42,257 nt of DNA from JABDPF01 sp036351575. GTDB taxonomy: Bacteria; Pseudomonadota; Gammaproteobacteria; Xanthomonadales; SZUA-36. Location: NCBI GenBank assembly GCA_036351575.1, contig JAZBPJ010000042.1:1-42257 (forward strand). Direction: 5' to 3'. Positions 40,573 to 42,257 of the stretch are shown here, one piece after another. The notes under the pieces are model-generated. The model did not search any database and had not been told where the DNA came from. It saw only the letters and a list, made by a program, of their open reading frames with translations. Both the position numbers and the translations under genes were made by a program. How positions within the stretch are numbered: the stretch's first letter is position 1; each line of letters opens with the position of its first letter.

Positions 40573-41244
40573 TCATCCCTTAGCTGCGTTCAAGGCCTCG
40601 AGCAGGATGTTCGCCCAGCCTTTCAGGATTCGGTCGGCGGCGGCTTTGTTGGAGGCCGAGTTGGCCCATGTATAGTAGTCGCTGTTCCGGCCGTCTGCCC
40701 TCTTGTCCAGGGCTTTTGCCAGCATGTCACCGGTCTGCGAGTCGTACAGTTCGACGTACAGGGTCATGTCACCGGCAGAGCGCACGTAGGTCTTGGTCAT
40801 GCCAGCTCGATTGATATCCGGCGCATTGGGATTGAGGTCGACGATTGCCGGGCGGATCAGCAGCACGTCATCGCCTGCTTCCTCGACGACTGGATAACCG
40901 CCGTCCTCCAGAACCTCGGTGAACACGACCCGAAACTCTTCGGACATTCGGTCCTTTATCCGGTTCATGTCGCTGGATGAGATTGCAATGCGGCTTCCTG
41001 TGCTGCGCTGGTCGCGCTCCCAGTTCTTTTTGAAGGCGACATAGGCGTCGAGCAATTTCACGCGCCGATAGCTTGCCAGGTCGGCGCCTGGCTCGGCGTA
41101 AACGATGGCCATCCTGGAATCCGGGACGAGGTGCAACCCATCTTCGGTGACTTCGGGTAATGACTGTTTCTCCGCCAGGACCGGTCCTGGGTATGCAAGG
41201 ACAATGGCCAAATAGATTACAGCCTGGATTTTCAAAGATTTCAT
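40573..41244 (-). CDS. DUF3313-like periplasmic protein
   Basis: A 223-residue protein with a signal peptide (about 24 residues ending GPVLA). The pattern includes YRRVKLLDAYVAFKKNW, a helix with RIKDRMSEEFRVVF, and LLIRPAIVDLNPNAPD. It matches my recollection of the DUF3313 family, a periplasmic group of unknown function. Start is ATG 41244, with GGGAG seven bases before it; an ATG at 41268 is in frame but less well placed. It follows the barrel gene by 30 bases and ends at a terminator, so the two probably form one transcript. Confidence 0.65.
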   Translation of the reverse strand: MKSLKIQAVIYLAIVLAYPGPVLAEKQSLPEVTEDGLHLVPDSRMAIVYAEPGADLASYRRVKLLDAYVAFKKNWERDQRSTGSRIAISSSDMNRIKDRMSEEFRVVFTEVLEDGGYPVVEEAGDDVLLIRPAIVDLNPNAPDINRAGMTKTYVRSAGDMTLYVELYDSQTGDMLAKALDKRADGRNSDYYTWANSASNKAAADRILKGWANILLEALNAAKG

Positions 41245-41274
41245 GGTCGGTCTCCCGAAGATTAACAATATGAT

Positions 41275-42069
41275 TCAGAAGATGAAAATGAATCCGAGCA
41301 CCGGACCCGATAGCGTCAATTCGGTCGTCGTCGGCCGCCCCACGGCGGTCGTTCCATCTACTTCGATGGACATGTAGCGGTAGCCAAGTTCCACCGAGAA
41401 CAGCGCGGATTCACCGAAAGTGTAGCCTATGGCCGCCATTCCGTTGTAAGTGCCCTCTGTGCCGCCGAACGACAGGTCGCCGCGAAGCACCCAGTTCCAA
41501 CGTTCGGAAAATCTGCCGATGAATCGCCCGCCAAGCATAACGTCCGTCTCGGTCGGGCCCGTCAGAATGGACAGTTCGGTCATTCCCGGCCCCGGCAGCG
41601 TAATCAGCGCGTCCACGTCCTGATCGACATAGCGCAGGCCGGCCAGCACGTCGAAACGGACGGCCGCACCCGGAGCGCTGACGCGATACATTCCGCCCGC
41701 GTCGTAGAGTTTCAGCTTCATGCCGGCCGCAACATTCAGGTCGCCCAGGACAGGCCCGCCAGCCCCTACGGGAATGGATCGATTGTCGCTCAGGTCCAGG
41801 TAGATCGTATCGAGGTACATGCCCCAACGGCCTTTTCGCCCCTCGAAACGCCCCATGAACGCGGTGTCCACCTTGTCCAGCAGGTCTTTGAAATCAGCGT
41901 CGCCGCCGAAGGCCGCCTGGTCGTTGACGAACAAGTCCAGCCCCGCATCGGTGGCCCAGAGATAAGGGGCCATGGTCCATACCCACTGAGTGGATTCCTG
42001 CGCCACGGCCGTGCCGCTCGTTGCCAGGAGAACACCGAGAACCGCCGTTTTGAATGTCCTGGTTGTCAA
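41275..42069 (-). CDS. Outer-membrane beta-barrel protein
   Basis: A 264-residue protein with a signal peptide (about 23 residues ending GTAVA) and alternating hydrophobic-polar strands with many Gly, Tyr and Trp, typical of a small barrel. Examples are WVWTMAPYLWATDAG, FEGRKGRWGMYLDTIYLDLSD and FSVELGYRYMSIEVDG. The chain ends with phenylalanine (FIFIF), the outer-membrane insertion signal for Bam. The start must be TTG (complement of 42067-42069), because an in-frame stop lies just upstream and no ATG or GTG precedes the signal peptide. The barrel type is plausible; ligand unknown. Confidence 0.75.
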   Translation of the reverse strand: MTTRTFKTAVLGVLLATSGTAVAQESTQWVWTMAPYLWATDAGLDLFVNDQAAFGGDADFKDLLDKVDTAFMGRFEGRKGRWGMYLDTIYLDLSDNRSIPVGAGGPVLGDLNVAAGMKLKLYDAGGMYRVSAPGAAVRFDVLAGLRYVDQDVDALITLPGPGMTELSILTGPTETDVMLGGRFIGRFSERWNWVLRGDLSFGGTEGTYNGMAAIGYTFGESALFSVELGYRYMSIEVDGTTAVGRPTTTELTLSGPVLGFIFIF

Positions 42070-42142
42070 GCGTTCTTATCCATTTGACTTGCCTGTCCGG
42101 TGCGCAGCCCGGTCCATACGCTGCAGACAAATAAGTTAGTCA

Positions 42143-42257
42143 TCAGAACTTGGCGATGTATTGCTTGCCCTCGAGGCAAGCGCTGAAGCCGTTTCTGAAC
42201 GCATTCATCTGCGCCTCTGTCGCCTGCGTTTGCGACTGGGACTGCTGTTGCACCTGC
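42143..42257 (-). CDS. 3' end of a small Gln-rich protein, cut by the window edge
   Basis: The last 37 residues of a protein are visible on the minus strand, ending at TGA (complement of 42143-42145). The segment is rich in Gln, Ser and Thr, then reads AFRNGFSACLEGKQY and ends IAKF. An A-C-L-E-G-[KR]-x-Y tail resembles the C-terminus of small periplasmic glycine-zipper proteins, but the diagnostic part lies outside the window. The stop is 74 bases before the barrel gene, so it may be its upstream operon partner. It is partial and tentative. Confidence 0.5.
   Translation of the reverse strand, partial: QVQQQSQSQTQATEAQMNAFRNGFSACLEGKQYIAKF

Noticed and set aside
1..42257. CRISPR arrays, tRNA and rRNA genes, prophage or restriction systems
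   Set aside because: No regularly spaced repeats, no cloverleaf or rRNA-like stretches, and no integrase, transposase, Cas or methylase-endonuclease pair were seen.

Overview
The window reads as chromosomal DNA of a GC-rich gammaproteobacterium. Four things point there: the cutA-dsbD-aroQ-accB-accC-prmA run, the radC-rpmB-rpmG-mutM block facing dut-algC, hemL next to a rubredoxin gene, and a short-type adenylate kinase beside mpl, a PPi-dependent phosphofructokinase and a proton-pumping pyrophosphatase. The short Adk, GCS2-type GshA and cysteine-poor thymidine kinase recall Xanthomonadales, Woeseiales or Chromatiales-like lineages. That placement is an inference from memory of the families; no search was run. 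No rRNA, tRNA, CRISPR array, insertion sequence or prophage was recognised.

Layout. 1-2.8 kb: a YegP-like protein, a CpdA-like phosphodiesterase, rubredoxin (minus strand, too short for most ORF cut-offs) and hemL. 2.8-4.8 kb: a three-part membrane protein (DedA, degenerate PAP2, LssY_C). 4.8-7.3 kb: minus-strand group adk, a four-helix membrane protein, mpl. 7.4-10.9 kb: pfp and hppA, an energy module that conserves pyrophosphate; the soluble pyrophosphatase ppa lies at 21.5 kb. 11-14.5 kb: a tightly overlapping minus-strand operon of flavin reductase, M20 peptidase, DUF1611-like P-loop protein and sulfotransferase, the most accessory-looking part of the first half. 14.6-20.5 kb: cutA, dsbD (with a duplicated N-terminal domain), aroQ, accB, accC, prmA. 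20.5-25 kb: a methyltransferase and ppa, tdk and a small anchored protein, then mutM, rpmG, rpmB and radC. 25.2-28.2 kb: dut and a long AlgC with a membrane sensor-like N-terminus; coaBC, usually found between radC and dut, is missing. 28.2-30.1 kb: a DUF3617 protein and gshA.

30.3-37.4 kb is a six-gene plus-strand operon: murA, a secreted metallophosphatase, an AmpG-like MFS carrier, a tandem GNAT acetyltransferase, a NamZ/DUF1343 lipoprotein and an alpha/beta hydrolase. Its content suggests that cell-wall synthesis is coupled to recovery of peptidoglycan sugars. Mpl, 25 kb upstream, supplies the peptide-salvage arm. From about 37.4 kb the character changes: a YVTN beta-propeller protein, a lower-GC stretch with an S41 peptidase and a 339-base noncoding gap, then a DUF3313-like protein, an outer-membrane barrel protein and the 3' end of a small protein cut by the window edge.

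Two copies of a palindromic element built on GGGGTCAGA sit 17.7 kb apart, each between convergent genes. They look like members of a dispersed REP-like family that also act as terminators.
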